DNA of 64,000 nucleotides, from the NCBI GenBank assembly GCA_903895725.1, contig CAITUV010000060.1, forward strand, positions 1 through 64,000. The letters are read 5' to 3'. Source of the stretch: an uncultured Myxococcales bacterium. GTDB lineage: Bacteria > Myxococcota_A > UBA9042 > CAIXZC01. A model generated the notes under the pieces. That model made no database searches. It saw only the letters and a list, made by a program, of their open reading frames with translations, and was not told the DNA's origin. This document shows positions 17,196 through 26,849 of this stretch, piece after piece (position 1 is the stretch's first letter; every line of letters begins with the position of its first letter). The translations under genes and the position numbers were made by a program.

Positions 17196-18560
17196 ATGAG
17201 AGGCATCCTTGTTGCAGCGGCTCTCGTTGCCTTTGCGTCGCTCCCGGCCCCTGCCCGCGCAGCGGTCATCACCGACGTCCAGAGCTCCTTTGATGAGAAC
17301 GACCCGTTCGACATCCGGCTGACCGTCGGATACGAGCTCCATTCCTGGAACACGCTCATCACCCGGGAGGACTTCGATCAGCACCAGCTCGTCTACGGCA
17401 ACAAGCTCGAGTTCACCCGCATGTGGCACGAGCTCCACATCGGCACGGCCATCGGCCTGTACCAGGACTTCGAGCTCGTCGTCGACCTCCCCATCATCTT
17501 CTCCGATGTTTCCAAGCTCGGCCTCCACCCTCAGGTCGTCGGCTCCACGGCCTGCGCCGACCCGTACAAGTGCATCGGTGACGTCGACAAGACCGCGTCC
17601 ACCTATGCCGAGAACCAGTCGGCCAACGCAATGTCGCTCTTTGACGTCCCCTTCACCGGGAGCACCCGCAGCGGTCTGGGCGACCTGGGCATCGGACTCC
17701 GCTTCGCCCCGTGGACCTGGGCTCGTGACCACCAGTACCCCACCTGGGTGCTTGGAGTGATGTTCCGAATCCCCACCGCCGAGGTCCGCAAGGCCGGCAA
17801 CACCGGCGTCGGCGAGGGATTGTTCGGCGTCGACATCAATACCGCCATCTCCCGCCGCGTCGCCAGCTTCATCGAGCCTTACTTCGACCTCCACGGCAAG
17901 CTCCGCTTCGCCACCAGCAAGAGCCTGTTCGACAACGTCAATGCCGATACCCAGACCCTCGAACAGCCCGGCCACCGCATGGGGCTCAAGCTCGGGCTCG
18001 AGTTCATCCCCTGGGAAGTCGAGGCCGACGAGAAGCACGTCTCCATCGACATCGGCGGCGGTCTCGACTACACCTTCGAGGGACGCGAGTACAGCGAGCT
18101 CTTCGAGGCGCTCGGGAACTCGTCCTGCCTCACCACCAACGGTTGCTGGGATGCCACCTACACCGGTCAGGCCAAGGCAGAAGGCCAGTACGGCCAGAAG
18201 CTCTCCGACCAGCAGGCCGAGCAGTTCGTCCGAACCGACGGCATCACCGATGTCGAGCACTACAACTCCTTCTCGTTCTGGGCCGGGGTCGACGTTCAGC
18301 CGGTCAAGTATGTCGAGATTGGCCTCAAGTTCAACCTCGCCTACACCACCCCCCACTTCATCACGTTTGCCGATGCCGGCAAAGACCTCAACGGCGACGG
18401 CGTCGTGACCGAGAAGGCCAAGGTCCAGGGCGGGGGCACCGATACAATCAACGAGTACAATCCGAAGTACATCGAGGGGCTGGATGAGGTCGGCAACCGC
18501 TTCCGGGCCAGCCGTACCATCCAGTGGGCCACGATGTTCAACCTGTCCGGCAGGTTCTGA
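17196..18560 (+). CDS. outer-membrane beta-barrel-like protein
   Basis: MRGILVAAALVAFASLPAPARA signal peptide; amphipathic alternating strands (IRLTVGYELHSW, VELVVDLPIIFS, GVDVQPVKYVEIGLKFNLAY) ending in WATMFNLSGRF with terminal aromatic. Confidence 0.65.
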   Translation: MRGILVAAALVAFASLPAPARAAVITDVQSSFDENDPFDIRLTVGYELHSWNTLITREDFDQHQLVYGNKLEFTRMWHELHIGTAIGLYQDFELVVDLPIIFSDVSKLGLHPQVVGSTACADPYKCIGDVDKTASTYAENQSANAMSLFDVPFTGSTRSGLGDLGIGLRFAPWTWARDHQYPTWVLGVMFRIPTAEVRKAGNTGVGEGLFGVDINTAISRRVASFIEPYFDLHGKLRFATSKSLFDNVNADTQTLEQPGHRMGLKLGLEFIPWEVEADEKHVSIDIGGGLDYTFEGREYSELFEALGNSSCLTTNGCWDATYTGQAKAEGQYGQKLSDQQAEQFVRTDGITDVEHYNSFSFWAGVDVQPVKYVEIGLKFNLAYTTPHFITFADAGKDLNGDGVVTEKAKVQGGGTDTINEYNPKYIEGLDEVGNRFRASRTIQWATMFNLSGRF

Positions 18561-20125
18561 TGGTTGCCGACAACGGCAGGAAACAACCCGCGCCTCATTC
18601 CGCAGACGAGTCCTACAAGGAGCAGGTCAAGGAGCTGCTGGCCAAGATCGGCAAGGCGCTGGCTGCTCTGGGCGCCAATCGAACCGTCGTGCTCCGCTGC
18701 ACCCACATGGAGCAGGCCCAGCAGGCATTCCAGCTCCTGTCCCGGGCGTTTCCTCGATCCAACTGGGAAGCGATTGTCTGCACTTCCCGCCCCTTCGCCA
18801 AGATCCTCGAAGACGTCGCGGCCAAGTCAGCGGACGAGAAAGCCGTCTTCTTCCTCCACAGCTTTCCCGGCGAGCAGGAATCCAAGGGGATGACCCCCGT
18901 GGCTGCGGAGTCGCTGCGCGCCTGCATCGAATCAGGCCTCAGCCGCAACCCCGTCGTCCTGGCCGTGGCGCCTGGCTCCGTGAGGGTGCTTGCCGACAAG
19001 GCCGCCTCCTTCTGGAAGAGCAAGGCCGGCTATTTCGCCTGGCCGACACCGGTCCGGGAAGCCGCTCCCGCGCCGCAGCCGGAAGGACCGACACCCCCTC
19101 CTCCGGTCGACGCCTCTCCCCTCCCGGACATGCCCGAGCCCGAAGAGACGAAGAAGGTTCTCGAGAACTTCCACGGCAAGGAGGCTGCCGACTACCTCGT
19201 GCGCGTCGCCCGCACCCACATCGAGCGCGGAGATGCCGAGCAGGCCCGCCTCTTCCTCCTGAGAGCCACGCAGTTGTATTCCCAGGAAGCCGATCTTGGT
19301 GGGATGGCCACCTGCTACCACTGGCTGGGGATCGGCTCCCAGAACCGCGGAGACTATGATTCCGCCCTCGAATGGTTCGACCAGGCCATCGACCACTTCC
19401 GCATCATCAACGATCGCGACCAGCTCTCCCAGGCCCTTGCACAGAAAGGATACGTCTTCTACCTCCGCTCCCGCTTCGAGCCCGCGGTCAAAGCATTCAA
19501 CCAGGCCCTGAAGCTCGACCAGGAGCTCAACCTTACCGACCGGGTCTCTGCCGGCTACCGCAAGATCGCCATGGTGCTCGAGATGGCCGGCAACCTCTCC
19601 GCCGCAGAAGACCTCTACGTGAAGTCGAGGGAAATCGAAGAGGCCGCCGGAAACACCATCGGAGTCTCTCGAGTCCTCCATCACATCGGTCGCCTTCGGG
19701 AAGCCCAGGGGAGGGCCGACGAAGCCCTGGTCACCTACCAGGAATCGCTCGACATGAAGCGGTCCGCCAACGACCGCGCTGGAATGGCCGCCACTCTTCA
19801 CCAGATCGGCAATCTCCACATGAAGCGGGGTGAGCTGGGTGAAGCCATCTCCCACTACGAGCAGGCCCAGGAAATCGAACGAGCCATCAGCGACCGCCCG
19901 GGGCTGGCCCGCACCCTCGCCCAGATTGGTCTGGCCTATCGCGACCTCGGCCGCATCGAAGACGCTCTGTCCGCACTGGTCCGCTCCTACCAGATCTTCC
20001 AGAAGCTCCGCTCGCCGGTAGCTTCCGAAGTCCTGTCCAAGGTCGAAGAGCTCCAGGATCTGGTGTCCGCCGAGGTCTTCAACCGTATCCTGCGCGAAGC
20101 GAGTATGTCCACTTCCAGCTTGTGA
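18560..20125 (+). CDS. TPR-repeat protein
   Basis: MVADNGRKQP...; C-terminal TPR units (GDYDSALEWFDQAIDHFRIINDRDQLSQALAQKG, GELGEAISHYEQAQEIERAISDRPGLARTLAQIGLAYRDLG). Start overlaps upstream stop (TGATG). Confidence 0.85.
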   Translation: MVADNGRKQPAPHSADESYKEQVKELLAKIGKALAALGANRTVVLRCTHMEQAQQAFQLLSRAFPRSNWEAIVCTSRPFAKILEDVAAKSADEKAVFFLHSFPGEQESKGMTPVAAESLRACIESGLSRNPVVLAVAPGSVRVLADKAASFWKSKAGYFAWPTPVREAAPAPQPEGPTPPPPVDASPLPDMPEPEETKKVLENFHGKEAADYLVRVARTHIERGDAEQARLFLLRATQLYSQEADLGGMATCYHWLGIGSQNRGDYDSALEWFDQAIDHFRIINDRDQLSQALAQKGYVFYLRSRFEPAVKAFNQALKLDQELNLTDRVSAGYRKIAMVLEMAGNLSAAEDLYVKSREIEEAAGNTIGVSRVLHHIGRLREAQGRADEALVTYQESLDMKRSANDRAGMAATLHQIGNLHMKRGELGEAISHYEQAQEIERAISDRPGLARTLAQIGLAYRDLGRIEDALSALVRSYQIFQKLRSPVASEVLSKVEELQDLVSAEVFNRILREASMSTSSL

Positions 20126-20134
20126 GGTGAAGCC

Positions 20135-21826
20135 ATGCCGAGATTCACTGCGGTGCTGGTCCTCGTCACCACTCTTCTGCTCCCAGGCCTGTCGGGGGCC
20201 TCCCCGCGGCACATCCACGTCTCCTGGTCCCACCCCGACACAGCGACCAACGCCACCATCACCTGGGTCTCCGATTCCATGGGGGATCCGAACCTGATTC
20301 AGTACGGGACCGTGGCCCCGGGTCAGTTCGAAGTCCCCGCCCAGGTCTTCCAGGGAGATCCGGGCCTCGGCGTGATCCACGTGGCGGAGCTCTCCGACCT
20401 GACCCCCGATACGGAATACCAGTACCGGGTAGGGGGCCCCGGCGGATGGAGCGACACCTTCAAGTTCCGGACCGGCCCCAAGGACCTCTGCACCCCCTTC
20501 CGATTTGCCGCCTTCGGCGACAACCGCCCCGACGTCGACTGGGTCCCCCAGTTTCACTGGAATCCCATCCTCTCCGAGACCGTCGCCACCAACCCTGCCT
20601 TCCTCGTGCACACCGGAGACATCGTGAAGGAAGGCTCCGACACGAACCAGTGGAACACGTTCTTCGAGAATAGCCACCCCTACATCGCGACCTTGCCCTT
20701 CATGGCCTGCCCGGGCAACCACGACGACGGTCCGGGGCCCGACGACGGTGCCAACTACAACCAGCTCTTTGCCTACCCCCGGAACTCCCTCACCAACACC
20801 GAGGACTTCTACTTCTTCACTTACGGCGATGCCATCTTCGTCTCGCTTTCCACCATCTCGCACGAGGGGGGCAATCCCCCGTTCTCCGACCAGGCCGCCT
20901 GGCTCGACCAGGTGCTCACCGACAACCCCCGGAAGTGGAAGTTCGTGTTCCTCCACCACCCCCCCTATACCAGCCACGCCAAGTTCGACCTCATCTGGAC
21001 TCAGGTCGAGTTCAACCATCCCCCCAACGAGGCCGCACAGAACGAGGCTCTGGTCCCCATCTTCGACAAGCACCACGTCGACATCGTGTTCGCCGGCCAC
21101 AACCACTACTATGAGCGGCTCGGTCCCATGGTCGGCGGCCCCAAGCCCGAGCAGGGGACCCCCGTCGGCGGTTTCTCCCTGGGCACCGTCTACGTCATCA
21201 CCGGTGGAGCGGGAGCCATGGTCTACGACGAGTTCGATGTGCTCGGAATCGACATCGACCTCGTGTCCTGGGTCTGCGGATCGGCCGCAGGAAGCGAGGT
21301 CTGCTCCGGCGACCATCACTACGCCACGGTGGATATCGACGACAACGTGGCCCACTACGAGGTGTGGGCCACGGCGGAGCAGACTCTGGGCAACGACCCC
21401 GCCAACCACAAGCTCATCGACTCGTTCGACATCGTCAAGGGAGCGCCGGAGTGCGACAATCCCCCGCCGGTCGAGCCGTCCCCGGAGCCGAACCCCGAGG
21501 CCGCCCCCGAGCCGGAGCCCGATGTCGTCACTCCGGCCGACCTCGAGGCCGACGTTCCCTCACCGCCTGACGGGCAGCCCGGCCCCGAGTCCGGCGGGCC
21601 CGACGTCATGCCCCCCCCCAAAGAGGTGGTTGGCAGCACCGACACATCGGCGGAGGAGGACTCTGCCTCCCCCGTGACCCCATCCGAACCGACCGGCCCC
21701 AGGTCCAATTCCGCCTGTGGCTGCCGCATCGAGGCAACAGCGGCCCCGACCATTGCCCCGCTGGCGCTCCTTGGGGCCCTGCTCCTCGCCTGGCTGGCCG
21801 CACGCCGAATCCGCTGGCCGAATTGA
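20135..21826 (+). CDS. purple-acid-phosphatase-like metallophosphoesterase with MYXO-CTERM-like tail
   Basis: Signal peptide; FnIII-like HVSWSHPDTATNATITWVS; AFGDNRPDVD, HTGDIV, CPGNHDDG, FAGHNHYYERL; C-terminus SACGCRIEATAAPTIAPLALLGALLLAWLAARRIRW. Confidence 0.88.
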   Translation: MPRFTAVLVLVTTLLLPGLSGASPRHIHVSWSHPDTATNATITWVSDSMGDPNLIQYGTVAPGQFEVPAQVFQGDPGLGVIHVAELSDLTPDTEYQYRVGGPGGWSDTFKFRTGPKDLCTPFRFAAFGDNRPDVDWVPQFHWNPILSETVATNPAFLVHTGDIVKEGSDTNQWNTFFENSHPYIATLPFMACPGNHDDGPGPDDGANYNQLFAYPRNSLTNTEDFYFFTYGDAIFVSLSTISHEGGNPPFSDQAAWLDQVLTDNPRKWKFVFLHHPPYTSHAKFDLIWTQVEFNHPPNEAAQNEALVPIFDKHHVDIVFAGHNHYYERLGPMVGGPKPEQGTPVGGFSLGTVYVITGGAGAMVYDEFDVLGIDIDLVSWVCGSAAGSEVCSGDHHYATVDIDDNVAHYEVWATAEQTLGNDPANHKLIDSFDIVKGAPECDNPPPVEPSPEPNPEAAPEPEPDVVTPADLEADVPSPPDGQPGPESGGPDVMPPPKEVVGSTDTSAEEDSASPVTPSEPTGPRSNSACGCRIEATAAPTIAPLALLGALLLAWLAARRIRWPN

Positions 21827-21874
21827 TCGCCCGCGCGTATCATTAGGCCGGGTTCAAGGAAGGAGCTGCCCGCC

Positions 21875-24800
21875 ATGCGCCCGCAGCCGCACCTGTGGGG
21901 TCTACACGCCGTCTCGGTTTTCGCCGTTGCCTGGGTTGCGGTGGCGAACGGAGGCTGCTTCGACCTCTCCCGCCTGCGGGAGCCCGTCGAACCCATCCCG
22001 GAGAGCCCCACCTGGTTCCCGCCGTCCCCGTCGGGCTCCGATACCGATGCCATTCCCGACGACTCGGGCCAACTGCCGGGTGACCTCGTCCTGCCTGACC
22101 TCGACATCGCCTTCGATGCTCTGGGAGAGTTCTCCCTCGCCAAGGTCCAGCCAGCGCAGGGCAAGGTCACCGGGGGCGAAATCATCATGCTCGTCGGCAC
22201 CGGATTCCACGAGGGCATGCACGTCTTCTTCGGCCCCCAGGAGACCCTCGACCCGTTCGTCGTCAACGACCACTATGCGACCGTCGAGAGCCCTCCGGGC
22301 TACCCCGGCCCCGTCGACATCCGCCTCCGGAGCATCTACGGCCAGGAGGCCATCCTGCCCCAGGGATTCACCTACGTCGCCGACCTCTTCGTCGAGTCGG
22401 TCGAGCCTGCTGAGGGAGGGCCCGAGGGGGGCTCTGCCGTGCTGATCTCCGGGACCGGCTTCTCGGAGGGCTGCACGGTCTACTTCGCCGGCCGAGGCTC
22501 CCCATCTGTTCACGCGGACAGCCCGGAAACGCTCCAGGCGCTGACCCCTCCGGGCAACTGCGGCCCGGCTGACGTCACCGTCCTCTGTGAGGACCGCAAG
22601 GCTACGCTGAAGGACGGCTTCCTCTACCTCGGCTCCCCGCGCGTGGACAAGCTCTACCCGAAGGCGGGCGGGACGTCGGGCGGCTACCTCCTGCACCTCG
22701 AAGGCACTGGCTTCACCCCCCACATGTCCGTTCGCCTCGGCGACATGCAGCTGGCCAAAGGGGAGGTGATCTTCCTCGCTCCCACCCTGGTGGATCTCCT
22801 GGTTCCGCCGGCAGGTCCCGGCCCGGTTGCCCTGGAGCTCACGACGGATTGCGGCCAGACCGTGCACGACCCGGCCTTCGTCTACGTCCCCGAGGATCCC
22901 CCCGAAGGTCCTCCGGCCGTGACGGGAATCCTCCCGAGCGCGCTGCCGGCCTGTGCCGGCGGCGTTGCCACCATCACCGTCCAGAACCTGGGACCCCCGG
23001 CGGAGCTGGAAGTATTCGTCGCGGAGCAGCCTGCGGCGCTCCTCTCCGTCAACGAAGATCTGGGAATCCTCGACGTCATGGTCCCGCCGGGGCAACCCGG
23101 GCCCGCCGTCGTCATGGTGGTCGGGGACACGGGCTTTGCCACACTCGAAGGAGCGCTCACCTACCAGGCCGGCCCCCACCTCGAGCAGGTGCTTCCCTCC
23201 ATAGGCCCTCCCGCTGGCGGCACGCAGGTCATCCTTTCCGGATGCTCGCTTCCCCCTCACGGCGAGGTCCGCTTCGGACCGGCAGTCTCTCCGGCCGCGA
23301 CCTTCCTGGGCTCGACCAGCATCCAGGCCGTGACCCCGCCCGGGCCCCCGGGACCGGTCGACGTCACCGTCGTCGGCCCCGACGGCTCCGTCTCGCTCTC
23401 AGGTGGGTACACCTATGCCTCCCCGTCGCCTCAGCTCCTCCTGGTGGTTCCCGACAACGGCTCCATTGCAGGGGGCACCTACGTCCGATTCCACGGGGAC
23501 AACCTGCCACTTGGCGGCAGCTACCGACTCGGAGACAACGAGTGCGTGGACGTCCTGTGGGTCGACTCGACCCTCGTCACGGCCCGGGCACCGTTTGCCA
23601 AGGAACCCGGCACCGTCGACGCATCCGTGGAATGGCCGGGCGGGGCGCTCCTGCTCCCCCAGGCCTACACCTACTTCGACCCGATGAACAAGAAGGGGGG
23701 CACCTGGGGAGGGCCGGTCGACGAGGCCCTCAACGTCACGGTCCTCGATTCCACGACGGGCAAGGGGCTCCCCGGTGCCCTCGTTGTGGCCTCCCTCGAC
23801 GGCAGCCTGGACTTCAGCGGATTCACCGACGAGAAGGGGCAGATCACGTTCTCCGCCCCCGGCCTGTCCGGTCCCCAGGCCATCACAGCGGCCAAGAAGG
23901 GTTACAACCTCTACAGCGTCGTTCACTTCGATGCGACCAACGTCACCGTCTACCTCACTCCCGTCGTGCTGCCCGAGTACGGCACCTGGGAGCCGACTCA
24001 GGCCTGGGTCTCGGGACGGGTCTACGGCCTCGACAAGTACGTCGTGGCCCCTCCGGGCAACTGCGCCAAGAAATTCACCGGTTCTGTGCTGTGCAAATCC
24101 TGCTCCACCGACGCCGAGTGCTTCGACTCGACCCTCCCGCCCGAGGCCGTCCAGCCCTGGTGCACCGATATCGGGGATACCGGACGCTTCTGCGTCACGC
24201 CCTGCGCCGTGCCCGAGGACTGCCCCGAAGATTTCGTCTGTGCCAAGACGTCGTTTTCCCAGACCGGGTGCATTCCCAGGTCCGGCGAGAAACAGGTCCG
24301 CTGCTGGTCCTCCATGAGCTCCATGTTCGGCCAGCCGCCCGATCCGGGGCCGGGAGGCATCGTCAACCAGCACGACATCTACTTCATCGCATCCAACGTC
24401 GGAACGGTTGCCGTCGTGTGCCACGGCGGCTTCCTCGACCCCGATACCGGCCAATTCGTCCCCACCGTGATGGGGCTTCACCGAAATGTCGTCGTGCTCC
24501 CCAACCAGGTGGTCAAGGACAAGGACGTGGAGCTCTCGATTCCTCTGGATCGGGAGGCCCGCCTCGCCCTGCACCACATTCCGTTCCATCCCAGTGGCCT
24601 GAGGCAACCCTACATCATCCTGAGCCTCGAGCTCGGCAAGGACGGCTTCATCAATCCGCCCGTCGCTCCGGCCTGGAACGAAGCGGGCAAGTATTTTCTT
24701 CTCAGTCGGCTCCCCGACGTCCTCTCCGGCCCCCTCTTCGGGAGCACCTGGTCGATGTATGCGTCCATTGGTTCCAACACCCCGATTTCGATTCCCTATA

Positions 24801-26035
24801 CCGTGCGCATGGAATCCAAGGTGGAGAGCCTCGCAGGCGACGGCATCCTCTTCCTCTCGGAGGGAACGATCGACCGACTGCATCCCCCCCTGTCCGGTGA
24901 CGTCACCGGGCTCGACTGCCGCGCCAAGGACGACGTCCTGCTCCTGAGCGACCGCGGCGAAGCCTTTCACTACGATGGTTTCGGCTGGACCCCTGCCGGG
25001 ATTCCCGGGGCCAAAGAAGGGTTTGCTTCTCTGTTCCGCGAGAGTGCGGACAGCCTGTGGCTGGGGGGACGCAAAGGGACCGTCTGGCACCAGGGGCCGG
25101 CCGGATGGACCTCCCTGAGCATCGGGTCGTCCCTGCCCGTGCTCGGGCTCTGGGCCGCTGCGGGAAAGGCCGTCGCCGTCGTCCAGAACGACCTCGTCAT
25201 CCTCAACGAATCCGAGATCATCTCCCACAACGGTGCCCCTCCGGGCCGCCAGCTCAAGGCCGTGTGGGCCTCCGACCTCAACGACATCTGGGTCCTTACC
25301 GACAGCGGCCACCTCTACGGTCTCTCCCAATCCGGCTGGAATCTCGTCGCCTCGTTCACCGGGTACGACCTCTCCTCCATATCCGGCACCAGCCCGGACG
25401 ACGTCTGGCTCGCGGCAAGCCCGGGAACCGTGATTCACTGGAACGGAGATGCCTTCGACCTGCTGCACCCCAGCCAGTACACCCCCCTCAATGCCATCCT
25501 CGCCGTGGCCCCCGGCAAAGTCTTCGTGGCCGGAGCTGACGGCCTGCTCCTGACACTCGACTCCGGTGGGCTCACCTTCTCGGCCATCGAAACCAACACG
25601 CTCCAGGACCTCAACCGCCTCGCCTGGGCATCGGAGTCCGAGAGCCTCGTGGCCGCCGGCCTCCAGACGTACAACGTCGGCCCCTTCATGGCCTATCCCA
25701 AGATCACGTCACCGCAGGAAGGGACCTACTTCCCCTTTGACAAGCTGAGCTGGGGCTACCACCAGGCCGACGCCTGGGCCGACCAGCATTTCCTCATCCT
25801 CAGCACCGAGGACGGCTTCCCGTTCTGGTACCTCGTCGTCGATGGCGAGACCACCGAGGTGCCGATCCCCCCCATTCCCCAGGAGCTCGGGGCCTGGATC
25901 TACCCTGAAGGCCCCAAGCGGATGAACATCACGTCGTCCCTGTCGCCCGATTTCGACATCGACAACTACACGCTCAGCGACTTCAGCATATTCGGCAAAA
26001 TCTCGTGGGCCGTCGACCTCGTCTCGTTCAAGTAG
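21875..26035 (+). CDS. large IPT/TIG-repeat lipoprotein with carboxypeptidase-regulatory-like and propeller-like regions
   Basis: N-terminal hydrophobic signal ending VANGGC; repeated PxxGxxxGGxxVxLxGTGFxxxxxVxFG...TPPGxxGPVDVTV units; then GKGLPGALVVASLDGSLDFSGFTDEKGQITF; then repeated W..D..D.W/VW segments. Confidence 0.82.
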   Translation: MRPQPHLWGLHAVSVFAVAWVAVANGGCFDLSRLREPVEPIPESPTWFPPSPSGSDTDAIPDDSGQLPGDLVLPDLDIAFDALGEFSLAKVQPAQGKVTGGEIIMLVGTGFHEGMHVFFGPQETLDPFVVNDHYATVESPPGYPGPVDIRLRSIYGQEAILPQGFTYVADLFVESVEPAEGGPEGGSAVLISGTGFSEGCTVYFAGRGSPSVHADSPETLQALTPPGNCGPADVTVLCEDRKATLKDGFLYLGSPRVDKLYPKAGGTSGGYLLHLEGTGFTPHMSVRLGDMQLAKGEVIFLAPTLVDLLVPPAGPGPVALELTTDCGQTVHDPAFVYVPEDPPEGPPAVTGILPSALPACAGGVATITVQNLGPPAELEVFVAEQPAALLSVNEDLGILDVMVPPGQPGPAVVMVVGDTGFATLEGALTYQAGPHLEQVLPSIGPPAGGTQVILSGCSLPPHGEVRFGPAVSPAATFLGSTSIQAVTPPGPPGPVDVTVVGPDGSVSLSGGYTYASPSPQLLLVVPDNGSIAGGTYVRFHGDNLPLGGSYRLGDNECVDVLWVDSTLVTARAPFAKEPGTVDASVEWPGGALLLPQAYTYFDPMNKKGGTWGGPVDEALNVTVLDSTTGKGLPGALVVASLDGSLDFSGFTDEKGQITFSAPGLSGPQAITAAKKGYNLYSVVHFDATNVTVYLTPVVLPEYGTWEPTQAWVSGRVYGLDKYVVAPPGNCAKKFTGSVLCKSCSTDAECFDSTLPPEAVQPWCTDIGDTGRFCVTPCAVPEDCPEDFVCAKTSFSQTGCIPRSGEKQVRCWSSMSSMFGQPPDPGPGGIVNQHDIYFIASNVGTVAVVCHGGFLDPDTGQFVPTVMGLHRNVVVLPNQVVKDKDVELSIPLDREARLALHHIPFHPSGLRQPYIILSLELGKDGFINPPVAPAWNEAGKYFLLSRLPDVLSGPLFGSTWSMYASIGSNTPISIPYTVRMESKVESLAGDGILFLSEGTIDRLHPPLSGDVTGLDCRAKDDVLLLSDRGEAFHYDGFGWTPAGIPGAKEGFASLFRESADSLWLGGRKGTVWHQGPAGWTSLSIGSSLPVLGLWAAAGKAVAVVQNDLVILNESEIISHNGAPPGRQLKAVWASDLNDIWVLTDSGHLYGLSQSGWNLVASFTGYDLSSISGTSPDDVWLAASPGTVIHWNGDAFDLLHPSQYTPLNAILAVAPGKVFVAGADGLLLTLDSGGLTFSAIETNTLQDLNRLAWASESESLVAAGLQTYNVGPFMAYPKITSPQEGTYFPFDKLSWGYHQADAWADQHFLILSTEDGFPFWYLVVDGETTEVPIPPIPQELGAWIYPEGPKRMNITSSLSPDFDIDNYTLSDFSIFGKISWAVDLVSFK

Positions 26036-26043
26036 GTTGTCCA

Positions 26044-26739
26044 ATGGCGCGTGCAATCGCAGCGGGGAAGTCGGACCAGGGCAGAGTCCGGAAGACCAAC
26101 GACGATGCCTTCCGCATCTACCACGAGGACGTGGCTTCCGCCGGCCGCGGATTCCTCTTTGCCGTGGCAGACGGTATCGGAACCTACAGGGCCGGTGGCC
26201 AGGCCGCCTGGATGGCCGTGGACCAGCTCTCCCTCTACTTCCGCCTCCCTCGGGAGATGTTCGAGGGGCAAAAGACCTTCGAAGACCTTCTCTTCAAGGC
26301 CAACGATGCCATCACCAACCTCAGGACCCAGCAGCAGGGTTACTACGGCATGGGATGCACGCTGACCGCGCTCCTGGTCGACCCGCGCTTCACCCTCGGG
26401 ATCCTCTACCAGGTCGGTGACAGCATGGCCTACCTCCTCCGCCGCAGAAAGCTCGTGCCCATCACGACGCCCCACAAGGAGGAGGGGGGCAAGGGACTCT
26501 CCAATCACCTCGGACTGGGCGACCAGCTCCGAGTCGACCGTTCCCGCATGCAGCTCGAGCTCGGAGACACGCTCCTGCTCTGCACCGACGGCGTGTGCGG
26601 CTACCTGCAGCCCTCCGAGATGGAGAAGCTCCTGCTCGACAGCGACGAGCCCCGCGATGCAGCCGAAGCCCTCGTGGCCGCATCGGTGGACCGCGGGGAT
26701 GACAACTGCACCGCCATCGTCGTCCGGATCACCGCCTGA
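26044..26739 (+). CDS. PP2C-family serine/threonine phosphatase
   Basis: SDQGRVRKTNDDAF, FAVADGIGTYRAG, GMGCTLTALL, LLLCTDGVCGYL, DRGDDNCTAIVVRI. Confidence 0.88.
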   Translation: MARAIAAGKSDQGRVRKTNDDAFRIYHEDVASAGRGFLFAVADGIGTYRAGGQAAWMAVDQLSLYFRLPREMFEGQKTFEDLLFKANDAITNLRTQQQGYYGMGCTLTALLVDPRFTLGILYQVGDSMAYLLRRRKLVPITTPHKEEGGKGLSNHLGLGDQLRVDRSRMQLELGDTLLLCTDGVCGYLQPSEMEKLLLDSDEPRDAAEALVAASVDRGDDNCTAIVVRITA

Positions 26740-26769
26740 CCCGGCCTCCGTTGCGTCTCCGGAATTGCC

Positions 26770-26798
26770 TTGCCCGCCCCTTTGCGACCGGGTAGACT
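26770..26798 (+). promoter_or_regulatory. putative promoter TTGCCC-N17-TAGACT
   Basis: Upstream of CDS 26850. Confidence 0.35.
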
Positions 26799-26849
26799 CG
26801 CCCGGGCCAAGGCCCACGGGCGCCCTGAATGGCGCAACAGGACGGAACG

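Noticed and set aside
18932-21409. 825-aa minus-strand ORF
   Set aside because: Spans two genes on the opposite strand (TPR and metallophosphoesterase); Gly/Val/Asp-rich shadow.
23399-25468. 689-aa minus-strand ORF
   Set aside because: Shadow of the IPT-repeat gene.
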